DNA of 64,000 bases from Pelagibius marinus (GTDB lineage: Bacteria; Pseudomonadota; Alphaproteobacteria; Kiloniellales; Kiloniellaceae). The stretch lies in contig NZ_JACSDK010000003.1 in NCBI RefSeq assembly GCF_014925385.1, positions 186,001-250,000 of the forward strand, read 5' to 3'. Each line of letters begins with the position of its first letter. Position 1 is the stretch's first letter. The notes under the pieces were generated by a model. That model saw only the letters and a program-made list of their open reading frames with translations, did not search any database and had not been told where the DNA came from. This document shows, piece after piece, positions 20,454 to 29,755 of the stretch. The position numbers were made by a program, and so were the translations under genes.

Positions 20454-21494
20454 TCAACCTCCCGAGGCAGCCTCGGCGCTCGCCCGGCTGCCGTCTTCCG
20501 GTGTGAAGAAAACGTCGGCGTGCAGGTCGGTTTCCCGCAGATTGCGTTCGCGACAGACCTGCCCGACTGCCTCCACCATGGCCGGCGGACCCGCGACATA
20601 GGCCTTCCAGCCGGCCATGGCGTCGATATCGGCGGCGATCGCCTCGTGCACGAAGCCTTTGCGGAAGGCGGTTTCGCCCTTCGCAGCGGAGAGGACGACC
20701 TGGCGCGAGAACCGGGGGTGCGCCGCCATGAGCGCGTCCAGCTGCTGCTGACCGTAGACGTCGTGGCGGTCGCGGGCGCCGAAATAGACGTGGATCGGCT
20801 GGCGCATGTCGGCCGCAACGGCCCGGGACACAATCGAAAGCACGGGGGCCAGCCCCGACCCGCCGGCTACCGCCAGGATCGGCCTGGTGTGGCCTTCGCG
20901 CAGGTAGGCCTCTCCGAAGGGGCCCTCGACCTGCACCGCGACGCCCGGCTTGGCCGCCTGCGCGACCGCGGCGCTGACGCGCCCGCCGGCCACCTCGCGG
21001 ATGTGAAAGACCAGTTCGTCGTCGCGCCCGCTGGGCGCCATGGAGTAGTCGCGTGCCGGCAGGCCCGGAAAGGTCAGCCTGGCGTATTGGCCGGGCGCAT
21101 AGGCGAAGGGCGCCTCGAGACCTAGCCGCAGTTCCACGATGTCGTGAGTCAGGCGCCGCGTTCCGGCCACGCTGCCCGTCGTCTTGACCAGAGGGTGGGA
21201 GACGGTCTCCTGGGCCAGCCACTTGACCTCGATGTCGCTCAGCGGCTTGGCCCGGCAGGCGAGGATCAGGCCCTGCTCTCGCTCGTCTTCGCTCAGGGCG
21301 AAGCGCGTGTGCGGCAGCAGCTCGACCTCGCCCGACAAGAGGCGTGTCTTGCAGGCCCCACAGCGCCCGGAACGGCAGCCGTGAGGATAGGCGATGCCGG
21401 CGTCCAGAGCGGTCTCCAGCAGGGTCTTGTCCGCCGGCAGTGTGAGTGCGCGCTCCGCGGAAATAATCCTGGCCTTGAAGGTGTCGTTGTCCAA
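20454..21494 (-). CDS. 2Fe-2S ferredoxin / FAD-NAD(P) oxidoreductase
   Basis: A 346-residue electron-transfer reductase. The N-terminal plant-type ferredoxin domain carries the cluster ligands in HGCRSGRCGACKT plus the distal cysteine in ILACRA. It is followed by an FAD domain (RDYSMA) and an NAD domain (AVAGGSGLAPVLSI). This architecture is shared by the reductase components of oxygenases and by CDP-6-deoxy-delta-3,4-glucoseen reductase. No oxygenase is present. Lying between copA and cueR with 20 bases to copA and one base to cueR, it belongs to the copper operon. A role in reducing Cu(II) or supplying electrons under copper stress is an inference. Confidence 0.88.
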   Translation of the reverse strand: MDNDTFKARIISAERALTLPADKTLLETALDAGIAYPHGCRSGRCGACKTRLLSGEVELLPHTRFALSEDEREQGLILACRAKPLSDIEVKWLAQETVSHPLVKTTGSVAGTRRLTHDIVELRLGLEAPFAYAPGQYARLTFPGLPARDYSMAPSGRDDELVFHIREVAGGRVSAAVAQAAKPGVAVQVEGPFGEAYLREGHTRPILAVAGGSGLAPVLSIVSRAVAADMRQPIHVYFGARDRHDVYGQQQLDALMAAHPRFSRQVVLSAAKGETAFRKGFVHEAIAADIDAMAGWKAYVAGPPAMVEAVGQVCRERNLRETDLHADVFFTPEDGSRASAEAASGG

Positions 21495-21514
21495 GGGCGG
21501 GATCTCCTTGCGAT

Positions 21515-24043
21515 TCAGGCTGCGGCCGTGGCCGTGGCCGCGACGCTTGCCGCTGTCCCGGCCGTTTCGCCCTGCGGCGGCACGAAGCGGCGCAGGCGCA
21601 GCGCATTGGTGAGGACGAAGATGCTGGACAGCGCCATTGCGGCAGCCCCCAGCATGGGCGAAAGCAGCGGGCCGGCGGCGGGATAGAGAACGCCGGCGGC
21701 GACCGGGATCAGCAGGACGTTGTAACCGAAGGCCCAGAAAAGGTTCTGCTTGATGTTGCGCATCGTCGCCCGGCTGAGGGCGATGGCGTTCACCGCGCCC
21801 AGCAGATCGCCGCCGACCAGCACCACGTCGGCGCTTTCGATGGCGACGTCCGTGCCCGTGCCGATGGCGATGCCGATGTCCGCCTCGGCCAGGGCCGGCG
21901 CATCGTTGATGCCATCGCCGACGAAGGCGAGCAGATTGCCGCCCTCGCGCAGGTCGTGCAGCGCCGCCACCTTTCCTTCCGGCAGGACTTCCGCGATCAC
22001 CTGGTCGATGCCCAGCTCCCGGCCGATCGCCTTCGCAGTGCGGCGGTTGTCGCCGGTGATCATGGCGACCTGGAGGCCCAGGGCGTGCAGCTGCTCGACG
22101 GCCTGGCGGCTGGTCGGCTTCACCGGGTCGGCCACGGCGATGGCGGCGGCAATCTTGCCGTCCACGGCGGCGAAGAGCGGCGATTTGCCCTCGTCGGAGA
22201 GGCGCTCGATCTCGCCGCCGAAGCCGCGGAGTCTGTAGCCCAGTTTCGTCATGAAGCGGTCGGCGCCGATCTCGACCCGGCGTCCGTCGACCACCGCCGT
22301 GACACCGTAGCCGGGCACCGCCTCGAAGGCGCTGGGGTTTGCCAGGGTCAGGCCGCGCTGGGCGGCGGCGCTCACAATGGCCTCACCGATAGGGTGTTCG
22401 GACTGGGCCTCCACGGCGGCGACCAGCGCCAGGATCTCGGATTCATCGTGTTCCGGCATGGTCAGCAGATCGGTCAGCTCCGGACGGCCCTTGGTCAGGG
22501 TGCCGGTCTTGTCGAGGGCTACCACCGCCGCCGAGCGCAGCTGCTGCAGGGCGTCGCCCTTACGGAACAGCACGCCGGTCTCGGCGCCGCGGCCGGTGCC
22601 GACCATGATGGAGGTCGGCGTGGCTAGGCCCATGGCGCAGGGGCAGGCGATGATCAGCACAGCCACGGCATTGATCATGGCGTAGGTATAAGCCGGCTCT
22701 GGGCCGACGAGGGCCCAGGCCAGAAAGGTGACGGCGGCGATCGCCATGACGGCCGGCACGAACAAGGCGGTTACCTGGTCGACCAGCAGCTGGATAGGCA
22801 ACTTCGATCCCTGGGCCTCTTCCACCATGCGGATGATCTGGGCCAGCATGGTATCGGCGCCGACTTTGGTGGCGCGGAAGCGGAAGCTCCCGGTCTTGTT
22901 GATGGTACCGCCGATCACGGTGTCGGCCTCGCTCTTGGCGACGGGCAGAGGCTCACCGGAGATCATCGACTCGTCGATGTAGGAGGACCCCTCGATCACC
23001 TCGCCGTCGACGGGAATCTTCTCGCCCGGGCGGATGACGACAATGTCGCCGGCGGCGACCGCGGCCAGCGGCACTTCGACGACCGCGCCGTCCTTGACCA
23101 CCCGAGCGGACTTTGCCTGCAGGCCGACGAGGCGCTTGATGGCCTGGCTGGTGCGCCCTTTGGCGCGGGCTTCCAGCAGTCGCCCGACCAGGATCAGGGT
23201 GACGATGACGGCTGCGGCCTCGTAATAGATGTTGTGCGCCGCCGCCGGCAGCAGTTGCGGGGCGAAGGTAACCAGCACCGAGTAGCCGTAGGCGGCAGAG
23301 GTGCCGAGCGCTACCAGCGAGTTCATGTCCGGCGCGCCGCGCAGCAAGGCGGGAACGCCCTTCACCAGGAATCGCCGGCCCGGGCCGAACATCACGGCGC
23401 TGGCCAGCGCGAAGTAGAGCAGGTGGAGCGAAGGGGTCGATATGGCGAACCTCAGCCAGCCTTGGAAGGGAGGATAGAGGTGGCCGCCCATCTCCAGGAC
23501 GAAGAGGGGAAGGGTCAGCAGTGCGGCCACCATGACGTCGCGCCGCAGCTTTTGCACCTCGGCAGTCTTGCTTTCTTGACGGGATTCCAGGGCCTGGTCG
23601 TCCTCCGCGCTCTGCGCTGCATAGCCTGCTGCCGTGATCGCCTTCAGGACCTCGCCCAGCTGCGCGTTGTCGCCCAGCAGTTCCACGCTCGCCCGTTCGG
23701 TCGCCAGGTTGACCGTTGCCCCGACGACGCCGGGCACCTTATGGATCGCGTTTTCCACCCGCTTGACGCAGGAGGCACAGCTCATGCCGTCGATGGCGAT
23801 CTCGGTTCTGCGTGTCGCCGCGCCGTAGCCGCCCTTCCTGATGGCCTCGATCAGGGCCTCAAGGGAAAAATCCTTGGCCATCTCTACTGTCAGGGTCTCG
23901 TTGGCGAGGTTGACGCTGCTCGCGGCGACCCCGGGGGCGCGGCCGGCGATCGTCTCCACGCGTTTGACGCAGGAAGCACAACTCATGCCCTCGACGGTGA
24001 GGGTTAAACTGTTGGGGGCGGGTTGCACGGTCTGGCTGGGCAT
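21515..24043 (-). CDS. copA: Cu(I)-exporting P1B-type ATPase
   Basis: An 842-residue heavy-metal P-type ATPase exporting Cu(I) across the inner membrane. Two N-terminal HMA domains each contain [12 protein letters not shown]. The core shows the phosphatase TGE-type motif region (SGEPLPVAK), the intramembrane CPC in [15 protein letters not shown], phosphorylation site DKTGTLTKG, nucleotide-binding HP (SEHPIGEA), and hinge [10 protein letters not shown]. About eight membrane helices are visible. The start at 24043 is chosen for GGAGG upstream. A CueR promoter lies at 24066-24096. First gene of the copA-reductase-cueR unit. Confidence 0.97.
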   Translation of the reverse strand: MPSQTVQPAPNSLTLTVEGMSCASCVKRVETIAGRAPGVAASSVNLANETLTVEMAKDFSLEALIEAIRKGGYGAATRRTEIAIDGMSCASCVKRVENAIHKVPGVVGATVNLATERASVELLGDNAQLGEVLKAITAAGYAAQSAEDDQALESRQESKTAEVQKLRRDVMVAALLTLPLFVLEMGGHLYPPFQGWLRFAISTPSLHLLYFALASAVMFGPGRRFLVKGVPALLRGAPDMNSLVALGTSAAYGYSVLVTFAPQLLPAAAHNIYYEAAAVIVTLILVGRLLEARAKGRTSQAIKRLVGLQAKSARVVKDGAVVEVPLAAVAAGDIVVIRPGEKIPVDGEVIEGSSYIDESMISGEPLPVAKSEADTVIGGTINKTGSFRFRATKVGADTMLAQIIRMVEEAQGSKLPIQLLVDQVTALFVPAVMAIAAVTFLAWALVGPEPAYTYAMINAVAVLIIACPCAMGLATPTSIMVGTGRGAETGVLFRKGDALQQLRSAAVVALDKTGTLTKGRPELTDLLTMPEHDESEILALVAAVEAQSEHPIGEAIVSAAAQRGLTLANPSAFEAVPGYGVTAVVDGRRVEIGADRFMTKLGYRLRGFGGEIERLSDEGKSPLFAAVDGKIAAAIAVADPVKPTSRQAVEQLHALGLQVAMITGDNRRTAKAIGRELGIDQVIAEVLPEGKVAALHDLREGGNLLAFVGDGINDAPALAEADIGIAIGTGTDVAIESADVVLVGGDLLGAVNAIALSRATMRNIKQNLFWAFGYNVLLIPVAAGVLYPAAGPLLSPMLGAAAMALSSIFVLTNALRLRRFVPPQGETAGTAASVAATATAAA

Positions 24044-24065
24044 CGGGAATCCTCCATTCCCTCTA

Positions 24066-24096
24066 TCCCTAAACTTTCCCATTATGGGAAGGTCAA
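24066..24096 (-). promoter_or_regulatory. CueR-type promoter of copA
   Basis: On the minus strand: TTGACC (24096-24091), a 19-base spacer with the dyad TTCCCATAATGGGAA, and the -10 TAGGGA (24071-24066). Both the -35 sequence and the 19-base spacing closely parallel the E. coli copA promoter controlled by CueR. The transcript would start about 20 bases before the copA ATG. Confidence 0.88.
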
Positions 24097-24124
24097 TGCC
24101 TATTCTCGTGGGCTGCCGGAACGG

Positions 24125-25009
24125 CTAGGACAGTGCCAATTGACGCTGGGCTTCGGCGAGGAAGGCACCCGCGACCTGAGAGAGGGTGCCGCTTGGCGGG
24201 GTGATCATCAGCGTGCGGAAATGCACCTCTGGCTTGAAGGGAACGACGGTAAGTCCCGCCCGATCCAATCCCTCGAGCGCCAGGGGATTGACCAGGCTGA
24301 CACCGACACCGTTGCGCACGAGATTGCAGATGGTCACCGAGTATTGCGTTTCCACCACGATGCGCCGCCGGACGCCAGCCTGTTCGAACAGGCGGTCGAT
24401 GCGGGCCCGGGCGGCATCCTCGCTGGCCAGGGAAACGAAGCGGCTGTCCGCAAGATCCTGCGGCGCCAGTGTTTCCCGCTCTGCCAGCGGATGGCCGTTC
24501 GGCACCAGACATACCGCCTGCGGGGCAGCGAAGACCTGCGCTTCGACACCTGCAAGGTCGATTTCATCCGCGGCAAATCCGAGGTCGAACTGACCGGTCG
24601 CCACGAGATCCTTGACCGCTTCCGAACTGCGAATGTGCAACAACACCGAGATGCCTGGAAAGTCACGGCAGAAGGAGGCGACGACGCGCGGCAGGAAGGC
24701 GTGGCCGAGGGCCGGGAGGCTCGCCACACGCAGGCTGCCAGCGGCGAAGCTGCGGATGTTTTCAGCGGCGAAGGACAACCGCTCCAACCCGATGAAGGCA
24801 CGCTGCACCTCCTCGTAGAAGGCGAGGCCTTCGGCTGTCGGCCGGATGCGGCCCTTGCCGCGGTCGAAGAGCTTCAGCTTCGTCGAGCGCTCGAGGTCGG
24901 CCAGCAGACGGCTGACCGCCGGCTGGGAGATTCGCAGGATTTCCGCGGCGCGGGTCGTGGTCCCGCAGGCGATAACGGTCCGAAAGGCCTCGACCTGGCG
25001 GAAATTCAT
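24125..25009 (-). CDS. LysR-family transcriptional regulator
   Basis: A 294-residue LysR protein with an N-terminal helix-turn-helix (RQVEAFRTVIACGTTTRAAEI and SQPAVSRLLADLE) and a ligand-binding domain starting at about residue 90 (GSLRVASLPALGHAFLP). It is divergent from the PLP lyase and Aap-type importer, the usual arrangement of a LysR regulator and its target. A 33-base dyad at 25018-25050 sits 9 bases before its ATG and inside the shared promoter region. The inducer is probably a sulfur- or carbon-containing amino acid handled by those genes; this is inferred from context only. Confidence 0.9.
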   Translation of the reverse strand: MNFRQVEAFRTVIACGTTTRAAEILRISQPAVSRLLADLERSTKLKLFDRGKGRIRPTAEGLAFYEEVQRAFIGLERLSFAAENIRSFAAGSLRVASLPALGHAFLPRVVASFCRDFPGISVLLHIRSSEAVKDLVATGQFDLGFAADEIDLAGVEAQVFAAPQAVCLVPNGHPLAERETLAPQDLADSRFVSLASEDAARARIDRLFEQAGVRRRIVVETQYSVTICNLVRNGVGVSLVNPLALEGLDRAGLTVVPFKPEVHFRTLMITPPSGTLSQVAGAFLAEAQRQLALS

Positions 25010-25017
25010 GGGATGTT

Positions 25018-25050
25018 CCGATACTTATAATATATCTGCATAACTATCGG
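25018..25050. promoter_or_regulatory. LysR operator in the divergent promoter
   Basis: CCGATACTTAT and ATAACTATCGG form an 11-base inverted repeat with one mismatch, separated by AT-rich AATATATCTGC. The 33-base dyad lies between the two divergent genes and is the most AT-rich stretch nearby, as expected of a LysR recognition site used for autoregulation and target activation. Confidence 0.65.
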
Positions 25051-25118
25051 GAAAGTTAGCATTTGAAGTCAAGTTGTCTTCTCGCTGCAATAGGGCGGTT
25101 TCTCATTAGAGGTCGACG

Positions 25119-26300
25119 ATGCACGACGAGACACGCCTGCTTCATTGCGATAGCGATGACGAGCCGTTCCGGGCCCTGACGACGCCGGTTCACCGGGCCT
25201 CGACGCTGGTCTTTCCGACGGTCGAAGAATTCCTCGCGCGCCATAGCCGTTTTTACGACGGCTACTCCTACGGCCTCTATGGCCACCCCGCGTCGCGCTC
25301 GCTCGCCAAGCAGATCGCCACGCTGGAAGGGGGGAGCCGTGCGCTTATCGTGCCTTCCGGCATGGCGGCGATTTCCGTCGTCAACCTCGCGCTCCTGCGC
25401 CCCGGCGACCACGTTCTGATACCGGACGCCGTCTATGCGCCGGCCCGCGCGGCGGCAGAGGGGTTCCTGTCGGCCATGGGGGTCACGTCGACCTTCTACA
25501 ATTCGCTGGCCGGTGTCGGGATTGCCGAGTTGTTCCGGTCGACAACCCGCCTCGTCTGGGTTGAGTCCCCAGCGTCCTTCACTATGGAAGTGCAGGACGT
25601 GCCGGCGATCACGGCCGCCGCCCACGACCATGGCGCGCTGGTCGCTGCCGACTGCACTTGGGCTTCGCCACTCGGCTTTAAGGCGCTGCGCCATGGCGCC
25701 GACGTTGCTGTTCAGGCCCTGTCAAAGCACATCGCCGGCCACTCAGACCTCATCCTGGGCAGCGTGACGGTCGACGACGAAACTCTGTTCCGCCGGATCA
25801 AAGACGCAAGCCGCTACCTCGGGCTCGGGGTGTCTCCCGACGACTGCTTCCTGGCGCAGCGTGGGCTGGGCACGCTCTCCACCCGGCTTGGCCGGCAGAC
25901 GGAGAGCGCCGTCAAGGTTGCCGGCATCCTGGCCGAGCACCCCTGCGTCAAGCAGGTTCTCTATCCGCCACTGCCGGGCGATCCTGGCCACGTCCTTTGG
26001 TGCCGCGACTTCACCGGGGCGAGCGGTGTTTTCTCGGTCGTGCTTGAGCCGAGCGGCGACACGGCCCTTGCCCCCTTCCTGGAGCAGATGCGCCTGTTCC
26101 GCCTCGGCGCGAGCTGGGGTGGCCTGCATAGCCTCGTCGCACCAGCGCGGCTCGACGGCGCGCGCAGTGCGGTGCCGTGGCAAGGCGCGGGACCGGTGCT
26201 GAGATTCAGCATCGGCCTTGAACATCCCGACGACCTTATCGACGACCTTCTGGCAGGGCTGGAGCGCTACCGCCCGCCGAACAGGGCCGCCTCCATCTGA
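25119..26300 (+). CDS. Cystathionine beta-lyase-like PLP enzyme (Cys/Met metabolism family)
   Basis: A 393-residue trans-sulfuration family PLP enzyme. Recognisable features are STLVFPTVEEF, YGLYGHPASRSLAKQIATLEGG, IVPSGMAAISVV, and the PLP lysine in QALSKHIAGHSDLI. The region RLFRLGASWGGLHSLV is typical of cystathionine beta-lyases. Family members cleave C-S bonds of cystathionine, cystine or related amino acids. Placed directly before an amino-acid importer and opposite a LysR regulator, it probably degrades the imported amino acid rather than serving methionine synthesis. The exact substrate is not determinable from sequence. Confidence 0.88.
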   Translation: MHDETRLLHCDSDDEPFRALTTPVHRASTLVFPTVEEFLARHSRFYDGYSYGLYGHPASRSLAKQIATLEGGSRALIVPSGMAAISVVNLALLRPGDHVLIPDAVYAPARAAAEGFLSAMGVTSTFYNSLAGVGIAELFRSTTRLVWVESPASFTMEVQDVPAITAAAHDHGALVAADCTWASPLGFKALRHGADVAVQALSKHIAGHSDLILGSVTVDDETLFRRIKDASRYLGLGVSPDDCFLAQRGLGTLSTRLGRQTESAVKVAGILAEHPCVKQVLYPPLPGDPGHVLWCRDFTGASGVFSVVLEPSGDTALAPFLEQMRLFRLGASWGGLHSLVAPARLDGARSAVPWQGAGPVLRFSIGLEHPDDLIDDLLAGLERYRPPNRAASI

Positions 26301-26376
26301 CCGGGTGGCGTGCGGGGGCCGGTCGTCGGGCCGGCAACACAAACTACAAACAGGGAAGCAAGAAAGGGGTAAGATC

Positions 26377-27405
26377 ATGACTATGAAGCAAGCAGTCTGC
26401 GCACTCTTCGGCATAGGCCTGCTGGCCGGCCCGGCGGTGGCGAGCGAAGGCGAGACCATCAGCGCCATCAAGCAGCGCGGCGAACTCGTCTGCGGTACCA
26501 GTACCGGGACGGCGATCGGACTCAGCACCCTCGACGACACTGGAAAATGGAGCGGGCTCGAGGTCGACTACTGCCGCGCCGTTGCGGCGTCTCTGCTCGG
26601 CGATGCCGCCAAGGTCCGCTTCGTCCCCCTTGAATTCAAGAATGCCTTTGCAGCGCTGCAGTCCGGCAGCGTCGACCTGCTGGCGCGCGCCGCGACCTGG
26701 ACCTATACGCGCGACACCGAGCTGAAATTCGACTGGGTCGGAGTCTACATGTACGACGGCCAGGGCTTCCTGGTGAAGAAGGACCTCGGCGTGGCGAAGC
26801 TGGGGGAGCTGAGCGGCGCCTCCATCTGCGTCTCGGCCGGCACGACGACCGAGCTCAACCTGGCTGACTATTTCCGGACCCACAGCCTGGACTACACGCC
26901 GATCGTGGCGAACAACCGCGAGCAGAACCTCGCCAATCTGGAGGCCGGGCGCTGCGACGCCTATACCAACGAACGGGGTGGCCTCGCCGCCAGCCGTCTG
27001 GGGCTGACCCAGCCTGACGACTACGTCATCCTGCCCGAAGTCATCTCCAAAGAGCCACTGGGGCCGATTGTGCGCCAGAACGATCCGCAATTCCGCGACG
27101 TCGCCGCCTGGACGCTGCATGCCCTCGTCGCTGCCGAGGAGTTCGGCATTACGCAGGAGAACGTCACCGCCTTGGCAGAGTCCTCGCAAAACCCGGAGAT
27201 CCAGCGGTTGCTCGGCAAGACCGGCGACTTCGGCGCCAAGCTCGGGCTCTCCAACGACTGGGCTGTGTCGGTGATCTCCGCCGTCGGCAACTATGGCGAG
27301 ATCTTCGAACGTCACCTCGGTGCGGGCAGCCCGGTGAAACTCGATCGCGGGCTGAACACCCTGTGGACCGAGGGCGGCCTGCTCTACGCGCCTCCGATCC
27401 GCTGA
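26377..27405 (+). CDS. aapJ: Amino-acid ABC transporter substrate-binding protein, AapJ type
   Basis: A 342-residue periplasmic binding protein with a signal peptide (about 1-23, ending PAVAS). It follows the AapJ pattern closely: IKQRGELVCGTSTG, WSGLEVDYCRAVAA, YDGQGFLVKKDLGV, SICVSAGTTTELNLADYFR, VISKEPLGPIVRQ. The family binds L-amino acids of varied side chain. The ATG at 26377 has AGGGG/AAG upstream. It begins a four-gene importer and lies 76 bases after the PLP lyase, so a sulfur amino acid is a plausible ligand. The Aap name reflects family resemblance, not proven specificity. Confidence 0.88.
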   Translation: MTMKQAVCALFGIGLLAGPAVASEGETISAIKQRGELVCGTSTGTAIGLSTLDDTGKWSGLEVDYCRAVAASLLGDAAKVRFVPLEFKNAFAALQSGSVDLLARAATWTYTRDTELKFDWVGVYMYDGQGFLVKKDLGVAKLGELSGASICVSAGTTTELNLADYFRTHSLDYTPIVANNREQNLANLEAGRCDAYTNERGGLAASRLGLTQPDDYVILPEVISKEPLGPIVRQNDPQFRDVAAWTLHALVAAEEFGITQENVTALAESSQNPEIQRLLGKTGDFGAKLGLSNDWAVSVISAVGNYGEIFERHLGAGSPVKLDRGLNTLWTEGGLLYAPPIR

Positions 27406-27435
27406 GGAAGGACAACGCCCGCTGGCCAGGATACG

Positions 27436-28635
27436 ATGCTGACAACTGCTGCAAGCCTGAAGGATGAGAGCAGGCGCACCGACGGGGCGGGCGCGGTCGC
27501 CCGGCGACAGGCCCGTCGCCGGCGCGCCGCGCTCCTCCAACAACTGCTCCTGCTTGGCGCCCTCGCCGCCGTCGGCGCAGTCATCGTCCGCAATACCGTT
27601 GTCAATCTGCAGGCGCGTGGCTTGGCCTCGGGGTTCGACTTTCTCTGGCAGGAGGCCGGATTCAACGTCGGCTTTACCCTCATCGCGGCCGACGCGACCT
27701 CCACCTATGGGCGGATCTTCCTGGTCGGCCTGCTGAACTCCCTGCTTGTCGCCGCCGTGGCGATGGTAGCGGCGACGATGCTGGGGTTTCTCATCGGGCT
27801 GGCGCGCGTGTCGCAGAACATCCCGGCACGGCTCCTTTCGAAAGGCTATGTCGAACTGGTCCGCAACCTGCCGCTGCTGCTCCACCTGCTACTGTGGCAG
27901 GGCGTCATCCTGCGGTCCCTGCCAACCGTGAAGCAGGCGCACGAACTGGGCGGGGTGGCCTTTCTCAGCAATCGCGGCCTCTATCTCGCGGCGCCGGTGG
28001 GTTGGTCAACGGCGTCGCTCGTGTTTCTTGGAGGGGCCGGCGCAACGCTTTGTATCGGCCTCCTGTTGGCGCGCAGGGCCCACCGCCGGCAGGAGTTGCT
28101 GCCGCCGGCCCATGCCGTGGGCATGATCCTTCTCGCCGCCGCCTTCATCGTAATCACAGTGGCGTCGGTGGACTGGGATGTCCCCGTGCTCGGCAGCTTC
28201 GACTACCGGGGCGGTGTGAAGATCATGCCGGAACTCGCTGCGCTGGTTGCCGCGCTGACCCTCTACAACGCCGCCTTCGTCGCCGAGATCGTGCGCGCCG
28301 GCATCCAGTCGGTTAGCCCGGGGCAGCGCCAGGCCGCCACAGCGCTCGGTCTGTCGGCACGCCTGACAATGCGCCTCATCATCGTGCCACAGGCTGTCCG
28401 TGTGATGGTGCCGCCGATGGCCAATCAGTACGCGCACCTCATCAAGGCCTCGGCGCTGGCGACGGTCGTGGGCTTTCCTGACCTGGTAAACGTCTTCATG
28501 GGCACGGCCCTGAACCAGACGGGCCGGGCTGTCGAGATCGTTGTGATGACGGCGGCCGTCTATCTCACCCTGACCGCCTCCGTGGGTCTTGTCACCGGCT
28601 GGTACGACCGGCGTATGAAGCTGGTGGAGCGCTGA
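27436..28635 (+). CDS. aapQ: Amino-acid ABC transporter permease, AapQ type
   Basis: A 399-residue membrane protein of the HisM/AapQ family, with about eight membrane segments. The long insertion before the last transport segments is typical of AapQ/AapM compared with shorter HisM-type permeases. The ATPase-docking loop reads RQAATALGLSARLTMRLIIVP, preceded by AEIVRAGIQSVSPGQ. One base separates its stop from the next permease gene. A basic, arginine-rich N-terminus (about residues 12-33) stays in the cytoplasm. Confidence 0.9.
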   Translation: MLTTAASLKDESRRTDGAGAVARRQARRRRAALLQQLLLLGALAAVGAVIVRNTVVNLQARGLASGFDFLWQEAGFNVGFTLIAADATSTYGRIFLVGLLNSLLVAAVAMVAATMLGFLIGLARVSQNIPARLLSKGYVELVRNLPLLLHLLLWQGVILRSLPTVKQAHELGGVAFLSNRGLYLAAPVGWSTASLVFLGGAGATLCIGLLLARRAHRRQELLPPAHAVGMILLAAAFIVITVASVDWDVPVLGSFDYRGGVKIMPELAALVAALTLYNAAFVAEIVRAGIQSVSPGQRQAATALGLSARLTMRLIIVPQAVRVMVPPMANQYAHLIKASALATVVGFPDLVNVFMGTALNQTGRAVEIVVMTAAVYLTLTASVGLVTGWYDRRMKLVER

Positions 28636-28636
28636 A

Positions 28637-29755
28637 ATGTCGGCGGGAACCCTCTCCGGCCCCTCCATCCCCCGGCGTCTTGCCCGCCAGACGGGATCGT
28701 TGTTGGCGGTCACGATCCGGCACCCCTTCAGCCTCCTGGTATCGCTGGTCCTGCTCTATGCCGCCTGGATCGTCGGCGAGGGCGTGGTCTCTTGGGGTAT
28801 CGTCCACGCCACATTCCTAGCCGAAGACCGCAGCAGCTGTGACCCCGCGGGAGCCTGCTGGGCCTTCATCGTAAACCGCCTGCCGCAGTTCGCTTTCGGT
28901 TTCTATCCGGAGCAGGAGCGCTGGCGCGCCTTGCTCGTTGTGCTGGCGCCGCCGTCACTGATGCTGCTGGCAGTGGTTCCCGAGTTCCGGGGGCGCCGGG
29001 TCATCATGGTGACGGGATTTGGTCTCTATCCTTTTCTTGCCTTCATGCTGCTCGCCGGCGGATTGCCCGGACTGCCCGAAGTCTCGACCGAAAAGTGGGG
29101 CGGCCTCACGCTCACCATGATCGTTGGCATGAGCGCCTTTGTCCTGTCGTTTCCGCTCGCCATTGTGCTTGCTCTCGCACGCACCTCCGGCCTACCGGCG
29201 CTGCGGCTGGTTGCTGCAGGCTTTATCGAGTTCTGGCGCGGCCTGCCGCTGGTGGCGATCCTCTTCATGTCGGTCATCATGCTACCGCTGTTCCTGCCTC
29301 CCGATGTCGAGGCGCCGCGGCTGTCCCTGGCGCTCGCCGGCATCACCTTCTACTCGGCGTCCTACCTCGCCGAGGTGGTGCGCGGCGGCCTCCAGGGCAT
29401 CGGTCGTGGACAGTACGAGGCGGCTGGCGCGCTTGGCTTTGGTTTCTGGAACATGCAGGGCTACGTGGTCATGCCCCAGGCCTTGCGCTCGGTGGTGCCG
29501 GCCATCGTCAACACTGCCATCGCGCTGTTCAAGGATACGACCTACGTGATGGTCGTCGGCCTCTTCGACCTGCTGAACATCGTCGTGGCCGGGCTGTCGG
29601 ATGCCCATTGGGTCGGCCTGGCAGCCGAGGGGTATATCTTCGTCGGGGTCATCTACTGGACCATCTGCTTCGGCATGTCGCGCATGAGCGCCCGCTTCGA
29701 GCAGCGCGACAAGCCGAACCGGCCGGCCGAGAACACACTAGGAATGTCGCGATGA
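28637..29755 (+). CDS. aapM: Amino-acid ABC transporter permease, AapM type
   Basis: A 372-residue membrane protein pairing with the preceding permease as a heterodimeric channel. It shows the conserved EVVRGGLQGIGRGQYEAAGALG loop region followed by VVMPQALRSVVPAIVN, and a final FKDTTYVMVVGLFDLLNI segment typical of AapM. The N-terminal half contains the extra membrane region and periplasmic loop (EDRSSCDPAGACWAF) seen in AapM. Its stop overlaps the ATPase start (ATGA). Confidence 0.9.
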   Translation: MSAGTLSGPSIPRRLARQTGSLLAVTIRHPFSLLVSLVLLYAAWIVGEGVVSWGIVHATFLAEDRSSCDPAGACWAFIVNRLPQFAFGFYPEQERWRALLVVLAPPSLMLLAVVPEFRGRRVIMVTGFGLYPFLAFMLLAGGLPGLPEVSTEKWGGLTLTMIVGMSAFVLSFPLAIVLALARTSGLPALRLVAAGFIEFWRGLPLVAILFMSVIMLPLFLPPDVEAPRLSLALAGITFYSASYLAEVVRGGLQGIGRGQYEAAGALGFGFWNMQGYVVMPQALRSVVPAIVNTAIALFKDTTYVMVVGLFDLLNIVVAGLSDAHWVGLAAEGYIFVGVIYWTICFGMSRMSARFEQRDKPNRPAENTLGMSR

